In this document: positions 43,419-52,885 of the stretch, piece by piece
How positions within the stretch are numbered: the first letter of the stretch is position 1
Layout: every line of letters starts with the position of its first letter
Assembly (NCBI GenBank): GCA_964458265.1
Contig: CAYWIF010000001.1
Location: forward strand, 62,001-126,000
Direction: 5' to 3'
DNA length: 64,000 nt
Origin: JAGVSR01 sp964458265
Lineage (GTDB): Bacteria > Pseudomonadota > Alphaproteobacteria > Rhizobiales > Hyphomicrobiaceae
The notes under the pieces: model-generated
Databases searched by the model: none
What the model saw: the letters and a program-made list of their open reading frames with translations, nothing else
What the model was told of the DNA's origin: nothing
Position numbers and translations under genes: made by a program

Positions 43419-44024
43419 TCAGTTCTCCACCTCGAATGCGTCCGGTTCCGCGCCATCCGCGAAGCCGGACCGTCCTTGTTTCTTTGCCCGCGTGAGCGCC
43501 TCGCGGATCAGATCGTCGGTCATCACCAGCCGGGCCTCGGAAACGAGGCTCAGCGGAAATCCAATGGTCGTCGGGCCCAATTCGGGCAGATCGAGTTCGA
43601 CGCGCACTTCGCCATCTTCGAAGCCTTCGAGTTTGCCCTGGAAGCGACGGCGCCCGTCGACAGGCTCACGCAGCTCGATCTTGGCGAGGTGACCCGACCA
43701 GTTGTCGAAGTCTGAGGCGCGGACCAACGGGCGATCGATCCCGGGCGATGACACTTCCAGGCGGTAGGCGTCGGAAATCAGATCGTGGGCGTCGAGCAGC
43801 GGCGAAAGTTCCTTCGATACGGTTTCGCAATCTTCGATCGTCATCGAGCCGTCGGGCCGCTCGGACATGATCTGCACGGTCTGGCCGTCGCGGCCGGAAA
43901 TCTTCACGCGGACGAGACGGTAGCCGAGGTTTTCAAGCACGGGGCCCACGAGCCCGGCGACCGTCGCGGCCATGCCGGTTTCGCTATAGAATCTCTCGTC
44001 GATGGCGCGCGCTTCGGCCTGCAT
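43419..44024 (-). CDS. rimP: Ribosome maturation factor RimP
   Basis: RimP assists 30S subunit assembly. The 201-residue protein has VGPVLENLGYRLVRVKISG, the SMTIEDCETVSKELSPLLD block and the hallmark YRLEVSSPGIDRPLV. The C-terminal SH3-like part ends with a basic KKQGRSGF region. The start is uncertain: this ATG lacks a well-spaced ribosome site, and a TTG 15 codons earlier (44069) is in frame. It begins the rimP-nusA-ylxR-infB run. Confidence 0.92.
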   Translation of the reverse strand: MQAEARAIDERFYSETGMAATVAGLVGPVLENLGYRLVRVKISGRDGQTVQIMSERPDGSMTIEDCETVSKELSPLLDAHDLISDAYRLEVSSPGIDRPLVRASDFDNWSGHLAKIELREPVDGRRRFQGKLEGFEDGEVRVELDLPELGPTTIGFPLSLVSEARLVMTDDLIREALTRAKKQGRSGFADGAEPDAFEVEN

Positions 44025-44079
44025 TCCGCCTGTGGCCCGGGTACGTAAATCCTCAGCCCACGATGACAAGCCAACCCGT

Positions 44080-44114
44080 CAAAACAAAAAGAGCGGACCC
44101 TTGCGGGCCCACTC
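44080..44114 (-). terminator. Intrinsic terminator downstream of trmB
   Basis: On the minus strand, GAGTGGGCCC and GGGTCCGCTC pair over ten bases (two G-U) around a GCAA tetraloop, followed by TTTTTGTTTTG. It lies about 115 bases after the trmB stop and just before rimP. It therefore separates the metK/trmB transcripts from the rimP-infB operon. Confidence 0.85.
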
Positions 44115-44227
44115 TCAAGAGTTGAGATGATCATGAGCAGCGTCAAAGTACGCAAAGCGGCCCTTTCTGGCAAGGCCGATGTGAGCGGTTTCTGGCTGTT
44201 TACCGAACTTTTTTGTGAAACGGCGTC

Positions 44228-44932
44228 TCAGGTGCGCACGAACGTGAAGAACATAGGGCGGCGGCCTTCGCGCAGGGCTTTGGCCTCGTAACGTGTGCCG
44301 GGCCAATCCGGCCAAGGGGTTCGCCAGTCGGCAGCGGACGTTGCCGTCCAGCCGAATGCGGGGTGGGGTGTGGCCGCTTCGAGAACGGTACGGGCGTAGG
44401 CGGCGATGTCGGTCGCCACGCGCAGTTCGGCGCCGGTCTGCATGACGCGGGCCAGTTCGTCGAGCAACGCCTTGGAGACGAGGCGGCGCTTGGCATGGCG
44501 CGCCTTGGGCCAGGGATCGGGGAACAGAATGAAGACCTTGGCCAGGGACGACGAAGGCAGCACGCGGAGCAGCGGGCGGACGTCATCGGGATGCAGGCGG
44601 ACATTGCCTAGGCCATGATCTTTAATGGCGCTCAAGGCCTTGATGACCCCGTCTTCGAACGGTTCGCAGCCGATGAAGCCGACACCGGGATGGGCAACCG
44701 CCTGGTGAACCAAATGCTCGGCGCCGCCAAAGCCGATTTCGAGCCAGACCTCCGACACGCGGTTTGAAAAGAACGCAGCAAGAGGGTCCTTCGGCAAATT
44801 TGCCAGATCGACGCGCAGGCGCGGCAACGCCTCATCGATCATCCTGCGTTGGCGGGGGCTCGCCTTGCGGCCGCGCTTGCGACCGAATGACCGCAGGTCA
44901 TCGCGACGGTGGTTGATGGTCTCGCCGTTCAT
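44228..44932 (-). CDS. trmB: tRNA (guanine-N7-)-methyltransferase
   Basis: TrmB methylates G46 in the variable loop of tRNA using SAM. The 234-residue protein has the SAM motif LEIGFGGAEHLVHQA, FIGCEPFEDGV, and the catalytic FPDPWPKARHAKRRLV with the Asp-Pro-Trp core. The ending FEAKALREG-type segment and PMFFTFVR are typical. It lies downstream of metK, which supplies SAM, but a strong terminator separates them. Confidence 0.96.
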   Translation of the reverse strand: MNGETINHRRDDLRSFGRKRGRKASPRQRRMIDEALPRLRVDLANLPKDPLAAFFSNRVSEVWLEIGFGGAEHLVHQAVAHPGVGFIGCEPFEDGVIKALSAIKDHGLGNVRLHPDDVRPLLRVLPSSSLAKVFILFPDPWPKARHAKRRLVSKALLDELARVMQTGAELRVATDIAAYARTVLEAATPHPAFGWTATSAADWRTPWPDWPGTRYEAKALREGRRPMFFTFVRT

Positions 44933-44945
44933 GGCCCTGCCGTTG

Positions 44946-44981
44946 CAAAAAAGAAGGCCGCGGAACTGGCATTCCGCGGCC
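44946..44981 (-). terminator. Intrinsic terminator downstream of metK
   Basis: A perfect ten-base stem GGCCGCGGAA/TTCCGCGGCC (44956-44981) with a six-base loop is followed on the minus strand by TTCTTTTTT. It is 22 bases after the metK stop and ends just before trmB. It should end most metK transcripts there. Confidence 0.92.
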
Positions 44982-45003
44982 GTCCGTCAATAGGAGTGTG
45001 GGT

Positions 45004-46209
45004 TTAGACCGCAGCCTTGATTTTATCTGCGAGGTCGGTGCGCTCCCAGGAAAAACCGCCGTCGGCATCCGGCGCGCGGCCGAAGTGGCCGTAGGCTGAG
45101 GTGCGGGCGTAAATCGGCTTGTTGAGATCGAGCTGCGTGCGGATGCCTCGGGGCGAGAGGTCCATGACGTTGCCGAGGGCCACTTCGAGGGCCGCCTCAT
45201 CGACTTTGCCCGTGCCGTGCGTATCGACATAGATCGACAACGGCTTGGCGACGCCGATGGCATAGGACAGCTGGATCGTGCAGCGGTCCGCAAGCCCCGC
45301 CGCGACCACGTTTTTGGCAAGGTAGCGTGCGGCGTAGGCGGCCGAGCGGTCCACCTTGGTCGGGTCCTTGCCGGAAAATGCGCCGCCTCCGTGCGGGGCC
45401 ATGCCGCCATAGGTGTCGACAATAATCTTGCGGCCGGTAAGTCCGCAGTCGCCGTCGGGGCCGCCGATGAAGAACTTGCCCGTGGGATTGATGTGCCAGA
45501 CGGTGTCCTTCGTGATCCAACCGGAGGGAAGGGCCTTTTGCACATACGGTTCGATGATGTCGCGCACGGCGCCTGAGGAAAGATCCTCGACCACGTGCTG
45601 GTGGGATACCACGATCTGCGTGACGCCAACGGGCTTGCCGTCTTCGTAGCGGACCGTGACCTGGCTCTTGGAATCGGGGCCGAGCTTGGCCGCGTCGCCG
45701 GACTTGCTCTTTCGGGCGCGGGCGAGGTCGTGCAGGATTTTATGGCTATAGTAGATCGGGGCCGGCATCAGTTCCGGCGTGTCGGTGCAGGCATAGCCGA
45801 ACATGATGCCCTGATCGCCAGCACCTTCTTCCTTGTTCGTCGGTTGCTTGGCGTCGACCCCGGCGGCGATGTCGGCAGACTGGCCGTGAAGCAGGACTTC
45901 AATGTTGCAGTTGGCCCAGTGGAACCCATCCTGCTCGTAACCGATGTCCCGGATGGCCTTGCGGGCGATGTCCTGGATCATCTGAACGGACACGGCGGCG
46001 GGCGTGTTCGAATACTCTCCTGCAATGATCACGCGCTGCGTGGTGGCCATTGCCTCGCATGCCGCACGCACGGCCCACGGATCCAATTTGGCGGCAAGGC
46101 TCTCCCGGTAGAAGGCATCGACGACTTCGTCGGAGATGCGATCGCAGACCTTGTCGGGATGACCTTCGGACACCGACTCGCTCGTGAAGAGGAAGGACTT
46201 GCGTGCCAC
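45004..46209 (-). CDS. metK: S-adenosylmethionine synthetase
   Basis: MetK makes SAM from methionine and ATP. The 401-residue protein has the ATP-binding SEGHPDKVCDRISDEVVD, GAGDQGIMFGYA and the phosphate-loop segment GGGAFSGKDPTKVDRSAAY. The start is a GTG preceded by GGGGGCC, giving the family-standard N-terminus ARKSFLFTSES. No SAM riboswitch was recognised in its 131-base upstream gap. Confidence 0.97.
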   Translation of the reverse strand: MARKSFLFTSESVSEGHPDKVCDRISDEVVDAFYRESLAAKLDPWAVRAACEAMATTQRVIIAGEYSNTPAAVSVQMIQDIARKAIRDIGYEQDGFHWANCNIEVLLHGQSADIAAGVDAKQPTNKEEGAGDQGIMFGYACTDTPELMPAPIYYSHKILHDLARARKSKSGDAAKLGPDSKSQVTVRYEDGKPVGVTQIVVSHQHVVEDLSSGAVRDIIEPYVQKALPSGWITKDTVWHINPTGKFFIGGPDGDCGLTGRKIIVDTYGGMAPHGGGAFSGKDPTKVDRSAAYAARYLAKNVVAAGLADRCTIQLSYAIGVAKPLSIYVDTHGTGKVDEAALEVALGNVMDLSPRGIRTQLDLNKPIYARTSAYGHFGRAPDADGGFSWERTDLADKIKAAV

Positions 46210-46340
46210 TGAGGCCCCCGTGATTTTCAAGTAATCTTCTGGTTTGTGAGCAGTTCGGCGGGTGTGTTGCAGCCTTTGCACAGCGGGTCAAGCGCGGCGA
46301 GCGCGCACCTTCACGCCGCGGCTTACTTACTGGAAACTGC

Positions 46341-46823
46341 TTATTTGCCCACCATGCCGGCCGGATCTTCGCCCGCTACCGAGCGGACCATATCGACGAT
46401 CGAGCGGCGGATGCGAGGATCGGTGATGCGGGCGAAGGCCTTGTTGAGTTCAACGCTGTCGCGGCTGGACAGAAAGTCCGCCACGTAAGGCTCGCCGGAT
46501 TGGTCGGCGAACCCTGCGGCGGCGTGGTGACCGGACACCGCCGCCGGCATATTTTCATAAAAATATTGGATCGACACGCCCAGCACCTGGGACAGATCGA
46601 ACAAGCGGCTCGCGCCTATGCGATTGACGCCTTTCTCGTATTTCTGGACTTGCTGGAAAGTCAGGCCGAGCTGCTCTCCCAGTCGTTCCTGACTCATGCC
46701 GAGCAGCATACGCCGCATGCGAACGCGTTCGCCCACGTACTTGTCAATGGGATTGGCGCGGCGGGAATTGCCACGATCTTCGCTTTCGTCTGCAACCGCT
46801 GTCTTGTTCAAGTTGTCGGACAC
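46341..46823 (-). CDS. XRE-family helix-turn-helix regulator
   Basis: The 160-residue protein has a central Cro/C1-type HTH (about 27-85: VGERVRMRRMLLGMSQERLG, LTFQQVQKYEKGVNRIGASRL) and a C-terminal region of unknown function ending VAGEDPAGMVGK. It matches the single-domain XRE regulators found between lnt and metK in Hyphomicrobiales, some of which (PraR-like) affect biofilm or quorum genes. The start is uncertain among GTG 46823 and TTG 46847. Confidence 0.85.
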   Translation of the reverse strand: MSDNLNKTAVADESEDRGNSRRANPIDKYVGERVRMRRMLLGMSQERLGEQLGLTFQQVQKYEKGVNRIGASRLFDLSQVLGVSIQYFYENMPAAVSGHHAAAGFADQSGEPYVADFLSSRDSVELNKAFARITDPRIRRSIVDMVRSVAGEDPAGMVGK

Positions 46824-46908
46824 AGCCCTATCCCGAACCACCGCCAAACGATCCGAATTGCGGCAAGTCCTACGTGCATAAACTTGTCACGTCAACCTTG
46901 AGCTGATT

Positions 46909-48567
46909 TTATCGCTGAATACTCAGTTGCTTAACTCTCCTGAACATAAGTCCACCCAAAATCACAAGGAAAATCATCCCGTTCATGAGTACGATTCCGT
47001 TGCCCCAGCGTGCGTATATTGGCGGCTGAGGTAGGGGCGGCGGGAGCCGTTGGTCGATGACGCCGCGTGCGTTCAGATCGAGCGACGCGGTGACGCGGCC
47101 ATGGGCGTCGATCATGGCAGAGATGCCGTTGTTGGCGGCGCGGACGAGCGGGACACCTTCCTCTACCGCCCGGACCCGTGCCTGATGCAGATGCTGGCGC
47201 GGTCCAGTGGTGTTGCCGAACCAGCCGTCATTGGTGACGTTGACGATCAGGCCGGGACGGTCGTCGCCTTGGACGACTGAAGCAGGAAAGATCGCCTCGT
47301 AGCAGATGAGGCCGGTGATCGGTGGGAGGCCGGGCAACCGGAGCAGGGGTCGCGGGGAAGTTCCCGACGCGAACCCGCCGCGCATCTTCGTCAATTGCCG
47401 AAAGCCGATTGCTTCGAGGAGCGGCTGTAACGGAAGGTATTCGCCGAAGGGTACCAGATGGATCTTGTCATAGATCGCCGCTGGATTCCCGGTGTCATCG
47501 ATCGCAAGGAGGCTGTTGAATGCCTTGACCGCCGGATCGTCGACCGGCCCGCTGCGCTCGACGCGCAGGCCGCCGGATAAAAGGACCGGCCCACCGTCCG
47601 GCAATAGTTCGGCAATCGCCTTCAGTGCTTCGGGATGTTCCAACGGACGGAAGGGCATCGCGGCCTCCGGCCAGACGACGAGTGCGATGCCCTCCATGCC
47701 ATCCAGGTTTCCAGCAGCATCGCGTCCCGTGAGATCCAGATGGAGGCGGAAGATTTCGCCTTGTTTCTCGGGGAGCCATTTTTCGCGTTGGGGCACACTC
47801 GGCTGGACGATGCGAACGCGGGGCGCGTTCGGGTCCGGCGACGCCGCTCCGGCCAGCACCCATATACCGTAGAGCGCAAATATTATGAGGGGCAGCGCGG
47901 CAATGGCGACACCGGGGGCAAGGGCGGATAGCGGCGATGACGTTTCGCCGGCCTGGCTGGCGAGGACCAGCGGGGCTGCGAATATCAGCAGAGCCCACAG
48001 CGTCAGACCGTAGACACCGATGAGGGCGGCGGCCTGCATCTGGATTTCGGATGCCGTCAGCGCGTAGCCCAGCAGGTTCCAAGGGAAGCCGGTGAGGATG
48101 TGGCCTCGCAGCCATTCGGCGGCGGCAAACACGACGGCGAAGATCAGCAGGCCGGCCAGTCCTGGCCGCCAGAGAGCGCGCGTCACGGCTGCGGCTATGC
48201 CGAAAAATAGCGCCAAACCGGCCGGCAAGGTGGTGACGGCGAACGGCAGGAGCCAGCCGAAGACCTCGGCTTCGACAAGAAAGGCTTCACCGACCCAGAA
48301 GAGCCCTGCGAAAAAAAAGCCGAAGCCGAACCACCAGCCGTCCTTGAACGCCTGTACGACCGCATTGCGCGACCGGGGCTCAGGCGTGTCCGACGTAATG
48401 CACCAGACAAGGATGGGCAGGGTCAAAAACAGCACCGGCCACAGGAAGAATGGCGCGAAGGCCAGTACGCTGACGAGGCCCGCGGCCGCGAGCATGGCGG
48501 AGCGGCGCCAACCTACCGCCGCGCACAACCGGTCGCGCCAACTTTTGAGACGCGCCAGGAGTGTCAC
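46909..48567 (-). CDS. lnt: Apolipoprotein N-acyltransferase
   Basis: Lnt adds the third acyl chain to lipoproteins at the periplasmic face of the inner membrane. The 552-residue protein has six or more N-terminal helices and a nitrilase-like periplasmic domain (about 235-500) with the catalytic Glu in VVWPEAAMPF, Lys in YDKIHLVPFGEYLP and Cys in GLICYEAIFP. A last helix is at the C-terminus. The start is a GTG that overlaps the corC stop by four bases. Confidence 0.96.
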   Translation of the reverse strand: MTLLARLKSWRDRLCAAVGWRRSAMLAAAGLVSVLAFAPFFLWPVLFLTLPILVWCITSDTPEPRSRNAVVQAFKDGWWFGFGFFFAGLFWVGEAFLVEAEVFGWLLPFAVTTLPAGLALFFGIAAAVTRALWRPGLAGLLIFAVVFAAAEWLRGHILTGFPWNLLGYALTASEIQMQAAALIGVYGLTLWALLIFAAPLVLASQAGETSSPLSALAPGVAIAALPLIIFALYGIWVLAGAASPDPNAPRVRIVQPSVPQREKWLPEKQGEIFRLHLDLTGRDAAGNLDGMEGIALVVWPEAAMPFRPLEHPEALKAIAELLPDGGPVLLSGGLRVERSGPVDDPAVKAFNSLLAIDDTGNPAAIYDKIHLVPFGEYLPLQPLLEAIGFRQLTKMRGGFASGTSPRPLLRLPGLPPITGLICYEAIFPASVVQGDDRPGLIVNVTNDGWFGNTTGPRQHLHQARVRAVEEGVPLVRAANNGISAMIDAHGRVTASLDLNARGVIDQRLPPPLPQPPIYARWGNGIVLMNGMIFLVILGGLMFRRVKQLSIQR

Positions 48568-49640
48568 GTCGCCCCTGTGGCACTCGAGGATGCCGGCGGC
48601 GGCAACGGGGCTTTCGGCCTTAAAATCTTCAGCCGCTTCACGCGACGCGGGTCGGCTTCCAGAATCTCGAATTCGAGGCCGGACGCATGGCGGATGATTT
48701 CCCCGCGCGTTGGCACACGCCCGACGATCTGGAACACGAGGCCGCCGAGGGTGTCGATGTCCTCCTCCTCGTCTTCGGTGAGCAACTTGGTTCCGACCAA
48801 TTCTTCCAACTCGCTGACCGGCGTCCGGCCCGACGCAATGGTGCCGAGCTTGACGTCTTCGACGATGTGCTCGGTTTCGGCGGCATCGTGCTCGTCTTCG
48901 ATATTGCCGACAATCTGCTCGACCAGGTCTTCGATGGTCACGAGACCGTCGGTGCCGCCATATTCGTCGACAACAAGCGCCATATGAACGCGCGACGTCT
49001 GCATGCGAATGAGAAGGCTCATTGCCGGCATCGACGGCGGCACATAGAGCACGGGCCGGCGAATTTTCATGGATGAGATCGGCCTTTTCAGATCGATCTG
49101 CGCCAGATTGTGCTTGCGCTCGCCGTTTTCCGCGACGTCGGCATCGGCGACTCTGCGAACGGCCCGGGCGCGTTCCTCGCCTTTCATCCGCGGTTCCACC
49201 AGCGGACGGCCGGCCGACTCCGCCGACAGCCAGCGGAAGAGATCCTTGATGTGGACCATGCCGCGGGGATCGTCGAGCGTCTCGTGATAGATCGGAATGC
49301 GGGAAATGCCGGCTTCCTCAAAGAGCCGCACGACCTCGGCGATGGGCTCGCTCTCCTCAATGGCGATGATATCGGCGCGCGGCACCATGATGTCGTCGAC
49401 GCGGCTGGCGCCGAAATGCAAAAGGCGGATCAGCATCGCGCGTTCTTCGGCGCTGAAGTTCTGTTCGTCTCCCCCCGATTTGAGGGCGTCTTCGAGGGTG
49501 TCACGCAGGGTGGGACCACTCTGGAGGCCGAGCTTCGTCAACAGGGCCGAAAGCCAGCCGATTGACGAGGTTGTCTTGCGATCTTCGCCGGCGGCGGATT
49601 CGGAGATCAGCGTCTTGGCGGCCTTTTCGTCGGTGGACAT
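48564..49640 (-). CDS. corC: CorC/TlyC-type CBS-domain protein
   Basis: The 358-residue protein has paired CBS domains (about 75-215, VDDIMVPRADIIAIEESE, RMQTSRVHMALVVDEYGGTDG) and a C-terminal CorC_HlyC domain (about 245-335, LGGLVFQIVGRVPTRGE). No N-terminal membrane domain is present, matching the cytosolic CorC/YbeX form. YbeX has been linked to ribosome metabolism and to magnesium/cobalt resistance. It lies between ybeY and lnt, the conserved order. Confidence 0.93.
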   Translation of the reverse strand: MSTDEKAAKTLISESAAGEDRKTTSSIGWLSALLTKLGLQSGPTLRDTLEDALKSGGDEQNFSAEERAMLIRLLHFGASRVDDIMVPRADIIAIEESEPIAEVVRLFEEAGISRIPIYHETLDDPRGMVHIKDLFRWLSAESAGRPLVEPRMKGEERARAVRRVADADVAENGERKHNLAQIDLKRPISSMKIRRPVLYVPPSMPAMSLLIRMQTSRVHMALVVDEYGGTDGLVTIEDLVEQIVGNIEDEHDAAETEHIVEDVKLGTIASGRTPVSELEELVGTKLLTEDEEEDIDTLGGLVFQIVGRVPTRGEIIRHASGLEFEILEADPRRVKRLKILRPKAPLPPPASSSATGAT

Positions 49641-49683
49641 GGACTTCCGGTGGGGTTCAAGGAGCGATTGGGGGGATGTTAAT

Positions 49684-50226
49684 TCACGTACACTTGGAAT
49701 CGTCGGCATAAGGATCGGCGACCCCGATCCCGGCCAGGATTTCGGTTTCGAGATTTTCCATGACGGTGGCGTCCGCCTCGGTTTCGTGGTCGTAGCCGAG
49801 AAGATGCAACAGGCCATGAACGGTCAAATGCCGAAGGTGGTCTGAGACCGCAATACCGCGCTCGGCCGCCTCGCATTCGACCGTTTCGCGCGCGATGACG
49901 ATATCGCCCAGCAGCGCAACGGCCTGCGATGATGGTTGATGCGGCGCCGGGAAGGAGAGCACGTTGGTGGGTTTGTCCTTGCCGCGGAACTCCGCGTTCA
50001 AAGTCCGGACATGAGCGTCGCTCGACAGCGCGATGCAGGCCTCGCAGGGCGCGCGCTCTTGCATGACAGTGTGCGCTGTCAACGCGGCCGCGGCGTCGCG
50101 CACGATCGCTTCAGCTTTGGGCTGATCCGGCCAGCTATCGTCCTCGAAGACGACGTCGAGCGTAAGCCACGAGGGGGTCGCGCCTTGCGGCGCGCAACTT
50201 CGCGGTCCTGGTTCTGGCGCGGGCAT
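49684..50226 (-). CDS. ybeY: Endoribonuclease YbeY
   Basis: YbeY is a metal-dependent RNase for 16S rRNA 3' end maturation and ribosome quality control. The 180-residue protein has the zinc-binding HGLLHLLGYDH motif and the NVLSFPAP and LLGDIVIA blocks. Its ATG overlaps the phoH stop by one base. An alpha-specific N-terminal extension of about 20 residues is present. Confidence 0.96.
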   Translation of the reverse strand: MPAPEPGPRSCAPQGATPSWLTLDVVFEDDSWPDQPKAEAIVRDAAAALTAHTVMQERAPCEACIALSSDAHVRTLNAEFRGKDKPTNVLSFPAPHQPSSQAVALLGDIVIARETVECEAAERGIAVSDHLRHLTVHGLLHLLGYDHETEADATVMENLETEILAGIGVADPYADDSKCT

Positions 50227-51239
50227 CAGGGTGATTTGCCGGCGGCGCGGTCGTAGGCTTCGACGATACGGGCCACTAGGTCGCGACGCACCACGTCCGA
50301 TTTGGTGAATTGGACTGTTTCGATGCCAGGGACGCCAGCCAACAGTTTGACGGCTTCATCGAGCCCGGACTTGATCCCCGGCGGCAGGTCAATCTGCGAA
50401 GGGTCGCCGGTGACGACCATTTTCGAGTTCTCGCCAAGGCGCGTCAGAAACATTTTCATCTGCATCGGCGTGGTGTTCTGAGCTTCATCGAGAATGACGA
50501 AGGCGTTGGCGAGAGTGCGGCCGCGCATGAAGGCAAGCGGCGCGATTTCGATGACGCCGGATTCGATGTCTTTTTCCACCTTTTCGGGCGGCAGAACGTC
50601 GTCGAGCGCGTCGTAGAGCGGGCGCAAATAGGGATCAACCTTTTCGCGCATGTCGCCCGGCAGAAAGCCCAGGCGCTCGCCGGCCTCGACGGCAGGGCGA
50701 GACAGTATGATGCGCTCCACGATGCCGCGTTCGAGGCACTGGGCGGCGTAGGCCACCGCCAGGTACGTCTTGCCGGTGCCGGCCGGGCCGATGCCGAAAA
50801 CAAGGTCGGTCTTGTCGAGGGCGCGGATGTAAGTGCTCTGTGCCGGCGTGCGGGCCTTGACGACGCGGCGGCGTGTGGAGATCTGTGCCTGTCCATCGGT
50901 CGACGGCGACGCGATCTCTTGGCGGGCGTGGCGAATGATGCCTTCGAAATCGCCGGGCGTGATCGTTTCTCCATCAAGTGCGCGCTTGTAGACCGCTTCC
51001 AGGATGTCGCGGCCGAGTTTACAGGCGCTGTCTGACCCCTTCAGGATGACGACGTTGCCGTGCGGGTGCGCTTCGATGCCGAGGCGATCTTCCAGCATGG
51101 CCAAGTGAGCGTCGAATTCGCCGAGCGCCCGCGTGAGAGCGCGATTGTCTTCGAAGGGAATGACGAGGCGCGCTTCGGCGGCCTGCGTTTTGGAGGCGCG
51201 TTGCGCCCCCGGCACGGGTTGCCCGCGATATCCGGTCAA
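50226..51239 (-). CDS. phoH: PhoH-family ATPase
   Basis: PhoH is a P-loop ATPase of the helicase-like PhoH group, acting with YbeY in RNA metabolism. The 337-residue protein has Walker A GPAGTGKTYLAVA and Walker B FVILDEAQNTT, with the later MVVTGDPSQIDLP. The start is set at a TTG with AGGAG seven bases upstream. It lies between miaB and ybeY; the ybeY start overlaps its stop. Confidence 0.94.
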   Translation of the reverse strand: MTGYRGQPVPGAQRASKTQAAEARLVIPFEDNRALTRALGEFDAHLAMLEDRLGIEAHPHGNVVILKGSDSACKLGRDILEAVYKRALDGETITPGDFEGIIRHARQEIASPSTDGQAQISTRRRVVKARTPAQSTYIRALDKTDLVFGIGPAGTGKTYLAVAYAAQCLERGIVERIILSRPAVEAGERLGFLPGDMREKVDPYLRPLYDALDDVLPPEKVEKDIESGVIEIAPLAFMRGRTLANAFVILDEAQNTTPMQMKMFLTRLGENSKMVVTGDPSQIDLPPGIKSGLDEAVKLLAGVPGIETVQFTKSDVVRRDLVARIVEAYDRAAGKSP

Positions 51240-51357
51240 ATACAATCTCCTGGACGCCTGCCGCCGGCGATTCGACGGAGGTTCGGCTCCTATCATAGGC
51301 CGCGCAGGCGGGGAATCAACGAAGCGACTTCGTCCGCCCCCGCCAAAATCCGGCTTA

Positions 51358-52707
51358 TCAGCCGGCTATGACGCCTGAAAGGCTGCCAGGACCGTGGCCG
51401 TGGATGGCGACAGGCAGGATTTTGCCCAAAAGCGATGTATCGGCTTGGGCTTGGACAAGCTGCAAGTAGGGCGAGCGCCCGACTAGGATACCTTCGCCGC
51501 GGCCGAGGCGCTCGAAAAGCACCGGGACCGTCAGGCCGACCGTGTGGGCATTAAAGCGCTCCTGCTGATCGGTGAGCAAATATTGCAGGCGGGCCAGGCG
51601 CTCCGATTTGAGACCTTCGGGCACCTGGTCTTCCATGTTGGCGGCGGGCGTGCCGGGACGCGCAGAGTACTTGAAGGAATAGGATTGAGCGAAGCCGACG
51701 GTCTTGACGAGTTCGATCGTGTCTTCGAAGTCGCGATCCGTTTCGCCGGGGAAGCCGACGATGATGTCGGTCGAGAGAGCGATGTCTGGCCGCGCCGCGC
51801 GGATCACTTCTATCCAGCGCAGATAGCCTTCGGCCGTGTGCTTGCGATTCATTGCGGCGAGGATGCGATTGGACCCCGACTGTACCGGCAGATGCAGGTA
51901 GGGCATCAGCTTGGGTTCATCGGCATGGGCTTCGACGAGATCGCCGGTCATGTTGTTCGGATGGCTTGTCATGTACCGCAGGCGTTCGAGACCATCGATA
52001 CGGGCGAGGCGCCGGATGAGACCGGCGATCGTGGTTTCCGCGCCGGTCTCCGAGACGCCGTGGTAGGCGTTCACATTCTGGCCAAGCAACGTCAATTCGC
52101 GCGCGCCGCCATCGACCAACGCGCGCGCTTCTTTTTCGACATCGGCGACGGAGCGGGAGTACTCCATACCGCGCGTGTAGGGGACAACACAAAACGTGCA
52201 GAACTTGTCGCAACCTTCCTGGATGGTGAGGAATGCGGTGGCCGATCGGGAATGACGCTTTTGCGAGAGGTGCTCGAACTTTTCTTCTTCGGGGAAAGCC
52301 GTTTCGACGATGCGAATTCCGGTTTCGCTGCTTCGCCGCAGAAGCTGCGGGAGGTGATGGTAGCTTTGCGGCCCGACCACGAGATCGACGACCGGCGCGC
52401 GGCGCGAGATTTCGGCGCCTTCGGCTTGCGCCACACAGCCGGCCACGGTGACGAGCGTATCCTTGCCTTCGCTGCGGCGGCGGTCGCGGATGTCACGGAT
52501 TCGGCCGAGATCGGAATAGACCTTCTCGACTGCCTTTTCGCGAATGTGACAAGTGTTGAGAATGACCAGGTCGGCGTTTTCGATGTCCGCAGTTTCTGAA
52601 TAGCCGTCGCCGGCGAGCGCTTCGGTCATACGCTCGCTGTCATAGACGTTCATCTGGCAGCCGAACGTCTTGATGAAAACTTTCTTGGCTGCGGTTTCAT
52701 CCGTCAT
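51358..52707 (-). CDS. miaB: tRNA-2-methylthio-N6-dimethylallyladenosine synthase MiaB
   Basis: MiaB methylthiolates i6A37 in tRNAs using radical SAM chemistry. The 449-residue protein has the N-terminal cluster cysteines (FGCQMN, LNTCHIREKA, VAGCVAQ), the radical SAM triad GCDKFCTFCVVPYTRG and a C-terminal TRAM domain (about 375-440). It starts the miaB-phoH-ybeY-corC-lnt run. Confidence 0.97.
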   Translation of the reverse strand: MTDETAAKKVFIKTFGCQMNVYDSERMTEALAGDGYSETADIENADLVILNTCHIREKAVEKVYSDLGRIRDIRDRRRSEGKDTLVTVAGCVAQAEGAEISRRAPVVDLVVGPQSYHHLPQLLRRSSETGIRIVETAFPEEEKFEHLSQKRHSRSATAFLTIQEGCDKFCTFCVVPYTRGMEYSRSVADVEKEARALVDGGARELTLLGQNVNAYHGVSETGAETTIAGLIRRLARIDGLERLRYMTSHPNNMTGDLVEAHADEPKLMPYLHLPVQSGSNRILAAMNRKHTAEGYLRWIEVIRAARPDIALSTDIIVGFPGETDRDFEDTIELVKTVGFAQSYSFKYSARPGTPAANMEDQVPEGLKSERLARLQYLLTDQQERFNAHTVGLTVPVLFERLGRGEGILVGRSPYLQLVQAQADTSLLGKILPVAIHGHGPGSLSGVIAG

Positions 52708-52885
52708 TGACGGGACTCCGGCGGTATTCTGACGATTGCTGCAAATGCTGTCGTGTGCGCCTCTAAGCAGCGTTCAACGCTCGACTTGGAGCGATAGTCG
52801 CGACTCGACTGCGAGCAATTTGTTTCGCAGTGCAGCATTTTTGCACGGGAATGTCGAGTGCGGCGAAGCGGATTTCAGTTGTTCG

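Noticed and set aside
46210..46340. A SAM-responsive riboswitch before metK
   Set aside because: No SAM-I, SAM-II, SAM-V or SAM/SAH core was recognised in the gap between the HTH gene and metK.
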